Assembly: GCA_029238785.1 (NCBI GenBank)
Contig: JAQWFN010000060.1
Location: 1 to 60,364 of the forward strand
Direction of reading: 5' to 3'
From: Flavobacteriales bacterium
GTDB lineage: Bacteria; Bacteroidota; Bacteroidia; Flavobacteriales_D; Sanyastnellaceae
Length of the DNA stretch: 60,364 nucleotides
The notes beneath the pieces are model-generated. The model did not search any database and was not told the origin of the DNA. It saw only the letters and a list, made by a program, of their open reading frames with translations. This document shows, one piece after another, positions 8,535 through 17,235 of the stretch; position 1 is the first letter of the stretch, and each line of letters starts with the position of its first letter. Position numbers and translations under genes: made by a program.

Positions 8535-9907
8535 TAGGGCACAAGTTCTGTCATCAATTGTTCAATGTCTCTTCTCATTTCGTTACCAAGAACCTGAAAA
8601 GCGTCGTTGGATAATTGGTCTACGCTTTTTAGGTCTCTTCTTGCACTAAACAAGGAAACCAGTTCTTGTTTAGCACTTCTCGACGTGTTTGCTCCGCTAT
8701 TTCCTGCGGGGAATAAATTACGAATGTCTCCATCGTAACTGGCATAATGGATTTCGTCTTTTACTTCGCGTTCAATAATTCGAGATTTAAGGATTTCACC
8801 GGTTTTCAAACTTACCACCTTGTACTGGAAAGAAACTGTAACAAGATTCTGTCCAACGAATTCGTCGTAACTTTTTTGACGATACTTGGTTTGGTAGAAA
8901 ACCTTTCCAGTTTCTTCGTTGATACGTTTTACTTGGTATTGTTCGTAGCCTACTCGGTTATAGCGTTGTGGTCGGCCAATCGACTCTCCATAACTCAATA
9001 TAGCGCCGGAAATTATCGCCTGAGCACCAATAATCTGTCCTACAGATACAGCGGTTTCTTCGTCCATTATTCCCGATAAACCTAGTTTCTGTTCTTCTAA
9101 AATGAGCTCAATATTATCTCGGTCAACTATTTTCAAGAAGGGGTCGTTAGCACCAGTAAGCGCCTCTAAAGTATAGGCGCTCATTTTTACTTCCAGCCCA
9201 CTTACTCTTGTTCCATTGTCAAAAGGGAGTAGCGCCATGGTGAACAGTCCATTGTCAAGTGCGGATTGACGAAGGATGTTTGCTTCCTTGTAATCGGTTT
9301 TACGAGAAATAACCTTGCTGAATTGATTGTAAGCTTTTCTAAACTGTTCGTTCTCGTAGGCTTGAACGGCATTGATATAAATGGGCTCAACATAGGCTAC
9401 ATCAGCTAATTCGTGCGCATCTTCAAAGCTTGGATCCAATCGTTTTATTTCAACAAATCGCTTTTCTGCTTCGTTGAACTCACCCTGATCCATCAATTCT
9501 AATCCTTCTTCATAGATCTCCGCAACATAGTCGCTTTTAACCAAGTCATAATCTTTCTGGTACATTGAAGGCACGTCGAGCTGAACACCAACATTAGCCA
9601 CTTTGGCTTTCAATTTCATCGCTTCTTCCCATGCTGTTATGGCTTCTTTTTTATCTCCAAAGCTTTTCTTTTGAACAAACTCGTTCAGCATTGAGTTCAG
9701 CACCACCTGACCAGCACCTTTCATCCCAATTTTTGCATCCACGTTGTTGCGGTTTTTTTGCAAGGCAACGTAGTACATGTTAGCTGCTTCTTCAACGAGT
9801 CCGGCTTCTTCTAATTTTGAACCTTTTTTATAAAAAGATTTTGAAGTGGCACATGATACAAGTAAAGCAATGCTCAGAAGATATATAAGTAGGCGAGAGA
9901 ACTTCAT
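8534..9907 (-). CDS. CsgG-family outer-membrane lipoprotein with N-terminal TPR-like repeats
   Basis: A 457-residue lipoprotein (leader ending LLVSC, Cys about residue 19). Residues about 25-215 form helical TPR-like repeats (GSKLEEAGLVEEAANMYYVAL; GEFNEAEKRFVEIKRLDPSF; NEQFRKAYNQFSKVI). The second half (from about 222) is CsgG-like: ALLPFDNGTRVSGLE, KIVDRDNIELILEEQ, QIIGAQAIISGAILSYG, VSFQYKVVSLKTGEIL. CsgG proteins form outer-membrane secretion channels or, as in LpoB/FlgO-like relatives, structural adaptors; the TPR extension suggests the adaptor kind. It lies 24 bp after the DUF4476 gene and overlaps the LPP20-like gene by one base. Confidence 0.8.
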   Translation of the reverse strand: MKFSRLLIYLLSIALLVSCATSKSFYKKGSKLEEAGLVEEAANMYYVALQKNRNNVDAKIGMKGAGQVVLNSMLNEFVQKKSFGDKKEAITAWEEAMKLKAKVANVGVQLDVPSMYQKDYDLVKSDYVAEIYEEGLELMDQGEFNEAEKRFVEIKRLDPSFEDAHELADVAYVEPIYINAVQAYENEQFRKAYNQFSKVISRKTDYKEANILRQSALDNGLFTMALLPFDNGTRVSGLEVKMSAYTLEALTGANDPFLKIVDRDNIELILEEQKLGLSGIMDEETAVSVGQIIGAQAIISGAILSYGESIGRPQRYNRVGYEQYQVKRINEETGKVFYQTKYRQKSYDEFVGQNLVTVSFQYKVVSLKTGEILKSRIIEREVKDEIHYASYDGDIRNLFPAGNSGANTSRSAKQELVSLFSARRDLKSVDQLSNDAFQVLGNEMRRDIEQLMTELVP

Positions 9908-9931
9908 ATTAGGCGATGTTTGAAAAGGCGT

Positions 9932-10948
9932 TTACCTCATTTCTATGTATTCATTTAAGTCATCAATGCTGCTTTCGAACTCAAAAGCGTCATAAACAAT
10001 GTAATAGCTATCTGGGTCCATTGCCTTGTCATAGGCATATTGAGCAAATTCAAGTTTGTCTCCTTCAAAAGTAAAAAGAAGCATGATTTCTTTGATCTGC
10101 TCGCAAGTTAGGCACTTGTTTTTAGTGGCCTGCTTTGCGGTAGTCATTTTACTGTCCGAAAAGGTTTTTGACTCAATAGCTCCTTTCATTCTAGTGAATT
10201 CACTCGGAGAAACGGCACAGTTTACAACAATTTCTTCAGGCTCTTGATCAACCCAAGTGGCTGTAGTCATTCTTGGTTGAGCTTGTGTTTGTGTTTGTGT
10301 TGTGCTAGTGGTAGTTGTTACACTCGTTTCTTCACGAATTTCCACGCCCATATCCATGCCCATATCCATGCCCATATCCATGCCCATATCGACATCAAAC
10401 GTTACATCAACACCAGGGACTTTAAGGTCAATTTTAACCTTGTCTTCTGAGCCAGGTGTGTTGATGGTCGTGGTGCTTGTGGTCGTGGTTCTCGTTGTTC
10501 CCGTGCTAGGAGCAGTCATTTCGACGGCAATTTCAGCATCTTGAACCTCTGTTTCTTGAACAGGCACTGAAGTGGGTCTAGGTGGAGCTGGTGGTGCAGG
10601 AGCGCTTACTGCCATGTCCATTTCCGTTTCAGATTGATAACGAAGCACGTATTCTCCTTTACGATTAACTTTAATCATGTATGTCACAAGGAAACCTTTC
10701 ATCACTGCAAAATTCTTGTTAGAAAAGTCAGGAAATGCGGGGTCTTCAAAGTCAACTCTAGCTTGATAAAACTCCGAACTTAATTCGTTTAATTGAACAT
10801 TGCTTTGAGGAGTTTCGTTTTGCTTAACACCATTAAGGTAAAGGGTGAATAACTCTCCGTTTTCGGCGAAAACAACTGTTGCAGCGTTTTGTGCTTGAGC
10901 AGTGAAAAAGCCAAAGAGGCAGATGAGGAGGAAGTAAGATCTTTTCAT
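9932..10948 (-). CDS. Secreted DUF4476-domain protein with a Met-Asp repeat
   Basis: A 338-residue protein with a signal peptide (cleavage about TAQAQ, residue 20). The N-terminal domain (FAENGELFTLYLNGVKQN) is followed by a Pro/Thr-rich low-complexity linker (about 115-230) holding four in-phase MGMD units. The C-terminal domain from about 245 (SEFTRMKGAIESKTFSDSKM, CLTCEQIKEIMLLFTFEGDKLEFAQYAYD) is DUF4476, a Bacteroidota helical domain of unknown function with a pair of cysteines. It is the first gene of the CsgG/LPP20 run and has a promoter at 10968-10997. Confidence 0.8.
   Translation of the reverse strand: MKRSYFLLICLFGFFTAQAQNAATVVFAENGELFTLYLNGVKQNETPQSNVQLNELSSEFYQARVDFEDPAFPDFSNKNFAVMKGFLVTYMIKVNRKGEYVLRYQSETEMDMAVSAPAPPAPPRPTSVPVQETEVQDAEIAVEMTAPSTGTTRTTTTSTTTINTPGSEDKVKIDLKVPGVDVTFDVDMGMDMGMDMGMDMGVEIREETSVTTTTSTTQTQTQAQPRMTTATWVDQEPEEIVVNCAVSPSEFTRMKGAIESKTFSDSKMTTAKQATKNKCLTCEQIKEIMLLFTFEGDKLEFAQYAYDKAMDPDSYYIVYDAFEFESSIDDLNEYIEMR
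10346..10392 (-). repeat. 12-bp in-frame tandem repeat inside the DUF4476 gene
   Basis: About four near-perfect copies of a 12-bp unit (cccatatccatg on the plus strand) encode the MDMG repeats. Its length in codons means copy-number change would lengthen or shorten the linker without breaking the frame. Confidence 0.8.
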
Positions 10949-10967
10949 GATATTAAAAATTAGAGGC

Positions 10968-10997
10968 TAAAGTTAATTGATATTCAAAGCATACCAA
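10968..10997 (-). promoter_or_regulatory. Promoter of the DUF4476-CsgG-LPP20 operon
   Basis: Leftward TTG (10997-10995), 19-bp spacer, then TAACTTTA (10975-10968), one base off the TAnnTTTG consensus, ending 19 nt before the ATG at 10948. Confidence 0.5.
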
Positions 10998-11036
10998 TCG
11001 GCGTGCCAAAAAAAGATGATTTTGTCTTCACTTTAG

Positions 11037-11066
11037 TTGTGCCCCCTAAGTGAAGGTTTATCTTTG
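11037..11066 (+). promoter_or_regulatory. Promoter of the saccharopine dehydrogenase-like gene
   Basis: TTG at 11037-11039, 19-bp spacer, then a perfect TAnnTTTG box (TATCTTTG, 11059-11066). It lies 18 nt before ATG 11085 and argues against the longer frame that opens at 11037. Confidence 0.65.
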
Positions 11067-11084
11067 GGGGCAAAACTTTTCTTT

Positions 11085-12419
11085 ATGAGTCAATCGATTC
11101 TTATCATTGGTGCTGGACGTTCTAGCAGTTCTTTAATCCGTTATATGCTACAACATGCCAAAACTTACAATTGGCAAATCCATGTTGGAGATCAGGATCT
11201 GTCTGTAGCGGAAGCCAAGGTAGGTTCGTCGGAAAATGGAGTTGCATTTGCTTTTAATGCCTTAAATAGAGAAGAGCGATTGCCTGTGCTTGAGAAAATG
11301 GACTTGGTGATTTCAATGTTGCCCGCGCACTTGCACATTGAGATTGCAAAAGATTGTTTGCTTTTGGGTAAGCATGTGATTACTCCATCTTACGTTACCA
11401 AAGAGATGACGGCTTTGAATGAGGAGGCAAAAAAGAAAGGGCTTCTTTTCTTGAATGAGATGGGGGTTGACCCCGGGATTGATCACATGAGTGCCATGAA
11501 AATCATTCATGGAATTAAAGCAAAAGGTGGTGAACTGCTGCGCTTTGAAAGTTTTACTGGTGGTTTGATTGCCCCTGAGAGCGACAACAATCCGTGGAAC
11601 TATAAATTTACGTGGAACCCTAGGAATGTTGTTTTGGCGGGACAAGGAGGTACAGCACAGTTTCAACAGAATCACGAATTGAAATACATTCCAAAACACC
11701 AAGTTTTTCAAAGAGTAAAACCAATAGCAATAGACGGACACGGGGAGTTTGAGGGATATGCCAATCGCGATTCCTTGAGTTATAAGAAGGTTTACGGTTT
11801 AGAGAAAATACCAACCATATACAGAGGGACCCTGCGCAAAAAAGGGTTTTGTACTGCTTGGGATGTGTTTGTTCAATTGGGAATGGTGAATGATGATTTT
11901 ATTGTTGAGGGCAGCAAAGAGCTCAGTTATCGCCAGTTCACCAATGCTTTCCTTACCTATGATCAAACCAAAAGCGTAGAAGAAAAGTTGCAAGCGACCT
12001 TTGGTTTGAGTGAGGAAATTATGCACAAGTTTCGTTGGTTAGGATTGTTTGATGATACGATTATTGGACTTGATGAAGCTACTCCGGCCCAAGTACTTCA
12101 GCAACTTCTAGAAAGCAAATTGCAGTTGGATGAAGACGATAAAGATATGATTGTGATGTGGCATCGTTTCAATTATATCATTGATGGGGTAGAAAAGGAA
12201 ATCCACTCTTCGATGGTTGTAGAAGGAGAAGACCCAAGGTTCACTGCAATGTCTAATACGGTTGGTTTACCCGTTGCAATTGCAGCAAAGCATTTACTCA
12301 CAGGCGAACTTAAACTAAGAGGTGTTCAGCTTCCAATAGATGCAGCGATTTATGAGCCTATTTTAAGGGAACTTGAGGACTACAACATTATCTTTAACGA
12401 AAACGAGTTTGATGCTTAA
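11085..12419 (+). CDS. Saccharopine dehydrogenase (glutamate-forming type)
   Basis: A 444-residue cytoplasmic oxidoreductase. The N-terminus (SILIIGAGRSSSSLIRYML) is a Rossmann NAD(P)-binding motif. The central NEMGVDPGIDHMSAM, SFTGGLIAPESDNNPWNYKFTW and RNVVLAGQGG segments are characteristic of saccharopine reductase/dehydrogenase (LYS9-type), which interconverts saccharopine and aminoadipate semialdehyde plus glutamate. In Bacteroidota these enzymes are usually placed in lysine breakdown; the exact direction cannot be told here. The start at 11085 is chosen because the promoter overlaps the longer frame and the Rossmann motif begins immediately after it. It overlaps the next gene by 8 bp. 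Confidence 0.85.
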   Translation: MSQSILIIGAGRSSSSLIRYMLQHAKTYNWQIHVGDQDLSVAEAKVGSSENGVAFAFNALNREERLPVLEKMDLVISMLPAHLHIEIAKDCLLLGKHVITPSYVTKEMTALNEEAKKKGLLFLNEMGVDPGIDHMSAMKIIHGIKAKGGELLRFESFTGGLIAPESDNNPWNYKFTWNPRNVVLAGQGGTAQFQQNHELKYIPKHQVFQRVKPIAIDGHGEFEGYANRDSLSYKKVYGLEKIPTIYRGTLRKKGFCTAWDVFVQLGMVNDDFIVEGSKELSYRQFTNAFLTYDQTKSVEEKLQATFGLSEEIMHKFRWLGLFDDTIIGLDEATPAQVLQQLLESKLQLDEDDKDMIVMWHRFNYIIDGVEKEIHSSMVVEGEDPRFTAMSNTVGLPVAIAAKHLLTGELKLRGVQLPIDAAIYEPILRELEDYNIIFNENEFDA

Positions 12420-12927
12420 ACCCTTTGTCGCATTCATCTGCTGCTTTTATATTGTTCTATTTTGTAGCGCACAAACTTGCGATGCCCCGCTTGTACCTAT
12501 CGCGGTTGATTGGCAAGAAAAGCAAGATTTTGATGAGGCTGAAGGGAAAGTGAAGGAGAGTCTGAAGTGGCTTTGTTCCCACGGAATGAAAGACTGCACG
12601 GACGATCGTGAGAGCTTAAATTCGTATGTTATGCTTTGGTTGAGCGCTCATCCTACAGTAAAGATAGAGTTGAATACGGAGCACCTCAGTTTTTTGGATT
12701 CAGATCCAGAGCTGCTATTTGTCATGATTCATGGTATGGCGCTTTTCCAACTTCTCGAGCCAAAAGAAAAAGATGCAGATTTGATTCATCAAGCGGGTTT
12801 AAAGGCCGTTGTTGAAGTAACAACGCAGACCAAAAAGTATGCATTCAAGAAGGAGTTAAAGCCTTTGCGAAAAGCAGCAAGAAAGGACGATTTAGTGGCT
12901 TATTCTAAAGGGGAATACAAAAAATAA
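12412..12927 (+). CDS. Small secreted protein of unknown function
   Basis: A 171-residue protein starting at the ATG at 12412, inside the last codons of the saccharopine dehydrogenase-like gene. It has a signal peptide (MLKPFVAFICCFYIVLFCSAQ) and a helical mature part with WLCSHGMKDCTDD, a cysteine pair, and a region around LSFLDSDPELLFVMIHGMALFQL. I do not recognise the family. Coupling to the upstream gene suggests co-expression only. A hairpin follows it at 12930-12960. Confidence 0.7.
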   Translation: MLKPFVAFICCFYIVLFCSAQTCDAPLVPIAVDWQEKQDFDEAEGKVKESLKWLCSHGMKDCTDDRESLNSYVMLWLSAHPTVKIELNTEHLSFLDSDPELLFVMIHGMALFQLLEPKEKDADLIHQAGLKAVVEVTTQTKKYAFKKELKPLRKAARKDDLVAYSKGEYKK

Positions 12928-12929
12928 AT

Positions 12930-12960
12930 ACAACAAACTCTACCTAAAGAGCTTGTTGTA
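12930..12960 (+). terminator. Probable terminator hairpin
   Basis: TACAACAA and TTGTTGTA arms enclose a further CTCT/AGAG stem with one mismatch. No strong T-run follows, so it may be factor-assisted. It lies between the converging genes ending at 12927 and 13002. Confidence 0.5.
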
Positions 12961-13001
12961 TAACCTATTACCCGCACCTTTCTCTCGAAAGATCATTTTT
13001 C

Positions 13002-13529
13002 CTACTCCTGTGCGAGTTCAATTTGAGTTTCTTGGAGTAGGCTTTGAAAGTTTTTCCTGTAATTTCCTGTGTAAGATTCATTCATGATGAAGGACTTCTC
13101 TTCATCACTATAAACTAGAAAGGCTACTGGGAAGTCGAGAATATCGAGGTCTTGTTGGCCAAAAAGTTGTTTTGGAGTGAGGTGGAAGTCGCACTGAAAT
13201 GAAAAGGCACTTCGATCAATGGCAGAATGAGTGTCGAAGGAAACTGTTTTACTGAGCATACCATTCATCAGTACTTGAATGGTGTAGTTGTTCTGGAAGT
13301 CGATATATACCTTGAACTTACCGTCTTTGTCTGTAACATGAGAAGTAACAAGCTCATTGCCGTCATAAACAAGCACGAGTGCTTCGTCACACTTTTTATT
13401 TCCAGATTTGATCACTCCATACACACAGACCTCGCTTTCTCCGTCATCTGCATCAAGAGGGTCTTGAGCTTTTACATCTAATCCTGAAACTAAAAAACAA
13501 AATGTGGCGAGGTGTACTAGAATATTCAT
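13002..13529 (-). CDS. Secreted carboxypeptidase-regulatory-like domain protein
   Basis: A 175-residue protein with a signal peptide (cleavage near DVKAQ, about residue 22). Residues about 33-95 (VCVYGVIKSGNKKCDEALVL, VTDKDGKFKVYIDF, YTIQVLMNGMLSKTV) look like a transthyretin-like/carboxypeptidase-regulatory beta-sandwich domain, as found widely in Bacteroidota surface proteins. The C-terminal part has no recognised motif. It stands alone, convergent with the previous gene and divergent from ispH. Confidence 0.7.
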   Translation of the reverse strand: MNILVHLATFCFLVSGLDVKAQDPLDADDGESEVCVYGVIKSGNKKCDEALVLVYDGNELVTSHVTDKDGKFKVYIDFQNNYTIQVLMNGMLSKTVSFDTHSAIDRSAFSFQCDFHLTPKQLFGQQDLDILDFPVAFLVYSDEEKSFIMNESYTGNYRKNFQSLLQETQIELAQE

Positions 13530-13642
13530 GGTCTTAAGTTTAAAGTGAGTTATGCCTTCTATTACGCCGCTAATGTTAGAGGGTTAGGTAATTTTGTCTG
13601 AAGGGTTTGTAGGAAAATCGGAAGTAGGGAGAAAGAAGGCTA

Positions 13643-13675
13643 TTGAACGAGGTACGAAAACATATCATACCTTTG
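13643..13675 (+). promoter_or_regulatory. Promoter of ispH
   Basis: TTG at 13643-13645, a 22-bp spacer and a perfect -7 box TACCTTTG (13668-13675), 17 nt before the ATG. Confidence 0.6.
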
Positions 13676-13692
13676 AGGCGTTATAAAAGCAC

Positions 13693-14925
13693 ATGAAGAC
13701 CTTCGATATCCCTGAGTTTTATAAGAGTCCATTTATCAGCAAAGTAAAAGCTGCAAGAAAAATGGAAGACCCTCGAAAAAGAGATTTTACCCCGAGTATC
13801 GTCGATTTTGGTGAGCTAGAAATCTCGCTTGCTCGTCATTTTGGTTTTTGTTATGGAGTTGAGAACGCCATTGAGATATCCTACAAGGCGCTTGAAGAGA
13901 ACCCTGATAAGCAGGTTTATTTGCTTTCTCAAATGATTCACAATCAAGAAGTGAATGCAGACCTTGAGGATAGAGGGATAAAGTTTCTTATGGACACCTA
14001 TGGCAAAGAGCTCTTGCCCTTGTCTATTTTAAAACCTGATGATGTGGTGATCATTCCAGCGTTTGGAACTACCGTAGAAACCCAGCAGGAGCTCGAAAAG
14101 CTTGGCGTGAAGGTAGAGAGGTACAATACCACTTGTCCTTTCGTTGAAAAAGTGTGGAAACGCGCTGCAAAGCTAGGTGCTGATAATTATTCTATTATCA
14201 TTCACGGCAAACCAAGCCACGAAGAAACAAGAGCCACCTTTTCTCATAGTAAAGAAAGCGGCGGCGCGATGGTCATTAAAGACATGACAGAGGCTCATTT
14301 ATTGGGTGAGTTTTTAGTAGGGAAGCGCTCTTGGTCTAGTTTTGATGAGGTGTTTAGCGCTAGATATTCTGATGGTTTTGTTCCTGAACGCGACTTGCAG
14401 AAGTTGGGTGTTGTGAATCAAACCACCATGTTGGCTACCGAAACCCAAGCCATTGCAGATTATCTCAAAGGAGTGATGTTATCGATTTACGGAGAAGACA
14501 GCTATCGAGAGCACTTCGCTGATACAAGAGATACCCTTTGCTATGCCACTAACGACAACCAGCAAGCCACCATAGGTATCTTGAAGGAAGGTGCAGACAT
14601 TGCTATTGTGGTTGGAGGATATAATAGCAGTAATACTTCTCACTTGGTTGAATTGTGTGAGGAGGTTTTGCCCACTTATTTCGTTCAAAACGAGCACGAA
14701 CTGGTGAGTAAAGATTTGATTGCACATTTCGACTGGAGAAAAAAGGAGAACAAACAAACAAATGGGTGGTGGCCGGAAAAGCAAAAGCCCCGTTTTATAG
14801 TCACTAGCGGAGCTTCTTGCCCTGATTCGGTAGTCGATCGAGTAATTCAGAAACTACTTGTTTTTGGTGAAGTGAAAACCAGTATCGAAGAGGTGCTTCG
14901 TACAAGATTTGTTAAGCAAAGCTAG
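13693..14925 (+). CDS. ispH: 4-hydroxy-3-methylbut-2-enyl diphosphate reductase (IspH/LytB)
   Basis: A 410-residue iron-sulfur enzyme of the MEP pathway; it converts HMBPP to IPP and DMAPP. The three cluster-binding cysteines are visible in HFGFCYGVENA (Cys53), NTTCPFVEKVW and SGASCPDSVVD. Other family motifs are GKPSHEETRATFSHS, VVNQTTMLATETQ, CYATNDNQQAT and VVGGYNSSNTSHLVELC. It is about 90-100 residues longer than the E. coli enzyme, because of an N-terminal extension and insertions; this long form is known from Bacteroidota and Cyanobacteria. It feeds precursors to the idi and crt genes a few kilobases away. Confidence 0.95.
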   Translation: MKTFDIPEFYKSPFISKVKAARKMEDPRKRDFTPSIVDFGELEISLARHFGFCYGVENAIEISYKALEENPDKQVYLLSQMIHNQEVNADLEDRGIKFLMDTYGKELLPLSILKPDDVVIIPAFGTTVETQQELEKLGVKVERYNTTCPFVEKVWKRAAKLGADNYSIIIHGKPSHEETRATFSHSKESGGAMVIKDMTEAHLLGEFLVGKRSWSSFDEVFSARYSDGFVPERDLQKLGVVNQTTMLATETQAIADYLKGVMLSIYGEDSYREHFADTRDTLCYATNDNQQATIGILKEGADIAIVVGGYNSSNTSHLVELCEEVLPTYFVQNEHELVSKDLIAHFDWRKKENKQTNGWWPEKQKPRFIVTSGASCPDSVVDRVIQKLLVFGEVKTSIEEVLRTRFVKQS

Positions 14926-14976
14926 CTCATACACAAAACCGCTGGCCTTAAAGTGGTATAAACAGCAGCAAAGCCT

Positions 14977-14984
14977 TAAATTTG
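14977..14984 (+). promoter_or_regulatory. -7 element ahead of the small membrane protein/mutL unit
   Basis: TAAATTTG ends exactly 4 nt before the ATG at 14989. If the start point is about 5 nt downstream of the box, transcription would begin at that ATG, or the real start is ATG 15013. No good -33 TTG is seen. Confidence 0.45.
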
Positions 14985-14988
14985 TAGA

Positions 14989-15321
14989 ATGCGTGCACCA
15001 AGAATTCCTTCCATGTTTCGAAATGTCCGAACGGAACCTCGTCGATTCGAGCTCCGAACGCGTCATTATGATCCCAAAGAGCAAGAGCTCGCTGCGCGAT
15101 TAAAAAAGATTGAGGAGGAAATGGGAGTGGCGTCTGAAGAGGCGAGTGAAGCTCCTTTGCGCAGGATTGATTTGAAGGGAAAACGCGCGCGTAAAAACAG
15201 TTATACGAAAGGTTCTAGAAGTTCATTTTACCGACTCCTCATCATTTTAGGGGTTTTGATTTTTCTAGCTTATCGTGGTCTCAAGTATTTAGAGTTGCTT
15301 GAGCCCATAAATCCGTTTTAG
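14989..15321 (+). CDS. Small single-pass membrane protein preceding mutL
   Basis: A 110-residue (or 102-residue, from ATG 15013) basic protein. The first 80 residues are charged and probably cytoplasmic (RNVRTEPRRFELRTRHYDPKEQE, then a predicted helix AARLKKIEEEMG, and basic KGKRARKNSYTKGSRSS). A single membrane segment (LLIILGVLIFLAYRGLKYL) lies near the C-terminus, giving a tail-anchored layout. It ends 3 nt before the ATG of mutL, so co-transcription is nearly certain. Proteins of this shape are common just upstream of mutL in Bacteroidota; no function is known to me. Confidence 0.7.
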   Translation: MRAPRIPSMFRNVRTEPRRFELRTRHYDPKEQELAARLKKIEEEMGVASEEASEAPLRRIDLKGKRARKNSYTKGSRSSFYRLLIILGVLIFLAYRGLKYLELLEPINPF

Positions 15322-15324
15322 ACT

Positions 15325-17235
15325 ATGTCAAACATCATAGCGATGTTACCCGATGCAGTTGCTAATCAAATAGCGGCTGGGGAGGTGATACAACGACCAG
15401 CTTCTGTGATCAAAGAGCTCATGGAGAATGCCATTGATGCTGGAGCAAGCAACATTCAAGTCATTGTTCGTGATGCTGGTCGCTCATTAATTCAAGTGAT
15501 CGACAACGGCAAAGGCATGTCGGAAGTAGACGCCTTGCTTTGTTGGGAGCGCCATGCTACCTCAAAAATATCATCGGCAGATCAGCTGTTTACTTTGCAT
15601 ACCAAAGGTTTTCGAGGCGAGGCCTTGGCCTCAATTGCAGCGATTGCCCAAGTTGAAATGAAAACCAGGCAAGAAGGCGAAGAGTTGGGGACAATGGTGA
15701 AAATAGAAGGTTCTAAAATCAAAGAAGAGGCACCTTGTCAATGCGCTGTGGGAACGTCTTTTTCAATTAAGAACCTTTTCTTTAATGTTCCAGCTCGGCG
15801 AAATTTCTTAAAATCGGATGCCGTTGAGATGAAGCACATTATTGAGGAGTTTCAGCGTTTGGCCATTCCTCATCACAATTTATCTTTTCAACTTTACCAT
15901 AACGGCAATGAGTTGTTTAATCAGAAAGCTCAATCGAGCAGGCAGCGTTTGGTGGGTACTTTTGGTAGCAAGTATGACGAACGTTTGGTGCCCGTTGAGG
16001 AAGAAACCGAAATTGTAAGCATCCAAGGTTTTGTAGGTAAACCTGAGTTTGCAAGACGAACAAGGGGTGAGCAATACCTGTTCGTGAACAATCGCTTTAT
16101 TAAGAGCACTTACTTGAATCATGCTGTAACTAAGGCCTTTGAAGATCTCTTGCCGGAGGGTTCTTTTCCATTCTACACCTTGTTTTTGAGTATTGAACCG
16201 CATTTGATTGATGTTAACATTCACCCTACAAAAACGGAAATTAAGTTTCAAGATGAGCGCTCGATTTATGCCATTCTTCGTTCTTGTGTTCGACGATCTT
16301 TGGGCAGGTTCAATATTGCTCCCAGCCTGGATTTCGATCAAGAGAGCAGTTTAAACCTGGATCAATACAATGAGAACAAGGCCATTGTTCCTCCGAGCAT
16401 TTCGGTAAATCCAAACTACAACCCTTTTGATGGAGAAAGGGAAAGCTATTCGAGAAGCGAAGCATCGCCTGTTTCTAGACCAAGTTTTGAGGGCGGTGGT
16501 TTTTCATCACCCAAAAAAGAAAAGAACGACAATTGGAAGGAGCTTTATGCCATCACCAGAGAGTTAGAAGCGAAAGGCCGCAAAACAGACGAAGAAGATT
16601 TTGACTTCAAGGAAGCAGGAGAGGCACTTGTTGAGCATCAAAAAGAGGCGTTTAAGATTGATCAATACACCGATCAGGCTTTGTTTCAGTTGCACCGACG
16701 CTATGTGGTAACCCAAATACGTTCGGGAATGATTGTTATCGATCAACAACGAGCGCACGAACGCATTCTCTTCGAACATTTCCTTGAAGTACTAGAGCAT
16801 CATAACGGTGCTACTCAACAAAGCTTGTTCCCTGAAACCGTGTCTTTGAGTCCGAGCGACCATGCCATTGTTAGCGAACTCATTCCCTCTTTGAATGCCT
16901 TGGGCTTTGATATTGAAGAATTTGGTCAGCATGATTTAATTGTTCGTGGTGTTCCTGTTGAGGCAGGAGCATTGTCTGCCGAAGAGTTGCTGGAGCGCTT
17001 TTTAGAGAATGTAAAACACGATAGTGATAAAACGGGCATTCCCGGTAAAGAAGCTACCGCAAAAAGTTTAGCTATGGGGAGTAGTATTCGCCCTGGAACT
17101 AAAATGGAAAGCCAAGAAATGCGAAGCTTGGTTGATCAGCTTTTTGCTTGTGAAGTACCTTATTTCTCGCCCAAAGGACAACCCACAATTCTTACCTTTA
17201 CTTTAGAAGATTTGGATCAAAAATTTAAACGCTAA
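15325..17235 (+). CDS. mutL: DNA mismatch repair protein MutL
   Basis: A 636-residue mismatch-repair ATPase linking MutS recognition to strand incision. The N-terminal GHKL ATPase motifs are clear: ELMENAIDAGA, DNGKGM, HATSKI, TKGFRGEALASIAAI. The domain with NVPARRNFLKS, YLFVNNRF and VDVNIHPTKTEIKF follows (here written LIDVNIHPTK), then a variable linker (about 345-440) and a C-terminal dimerisation domain. I do not see the DQHAxxER endonuclease motif in full: the equivalent is VIDQQRAHERILFE, so the nuclease site looks partly kept (DQQRAHER). The stop overlaps the next start as TAATG. Confidence 0.95.
   Translation: MSNIIAMLPDAVANQIAAGEVIQRPASVIKELMENAIDAGASNIQVIVRDAGRSLIQVIDNGKGMSEVDALLCWERHATSKISSADQLFTLHTKGFRGEALASIAAIAQVEMKTRQEGEELGTMVKIEGSKIKEEAPCQCAVGTSFSIKNLFFNVPARRNFLKSDAVEMKHIIEEFQRLAIPHHNLSFQLYHNGNELFNQKAQSSRQRLVGTFGSKYDERLVPVEEETEIVSIQGFVGKPEFARRTRGEQYLFVNNRFIKSTYLNHAVTKAFEDLLPEGSFPFYTLFLSIEPHLIDVNIHPTKTEIKFQDERSIYAILRSCVRRSLGRFNIAPSLDFDQESSLNLDQYNENKAIVPPSISVNPNYNPFDGERESYSRSEASPVSRPSFEGGGFSSPKKEKNDNWKELYAITRELEAKGRKTDEEDFDFKEAGEALVEHQKEAFKIDQYTDQALFQLHRRYVVTQIRSGMIVIDQQRAHERILFEHFLEVLEHHNGATQQSLFPETVSLSPSDHAIVSELIPSLNALGFDIEEFGQHDLIVRGVPVEAGALSAEELLERFLENVKHDSDKTGIPGKEATAKSLAMGSSIRPGTKMESQEMRSLVDQLFACEVPYFSPKGQPTILTFTLEDLDQKFKR

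Noticed and set aside
11037-11084. N-terminal extension of the saccharopine dehydrogenase-like gene
   Set aside because: A promoter match (TTG and TATCTTTG) lies over this stretch and the Rossmann fold starts at the later Met.
15880-16341. 153-codon minus-strand frame inside mutL
   Set aside because: Shadow of the mutL coding sequence; no leader, promoter or recognisable motif.
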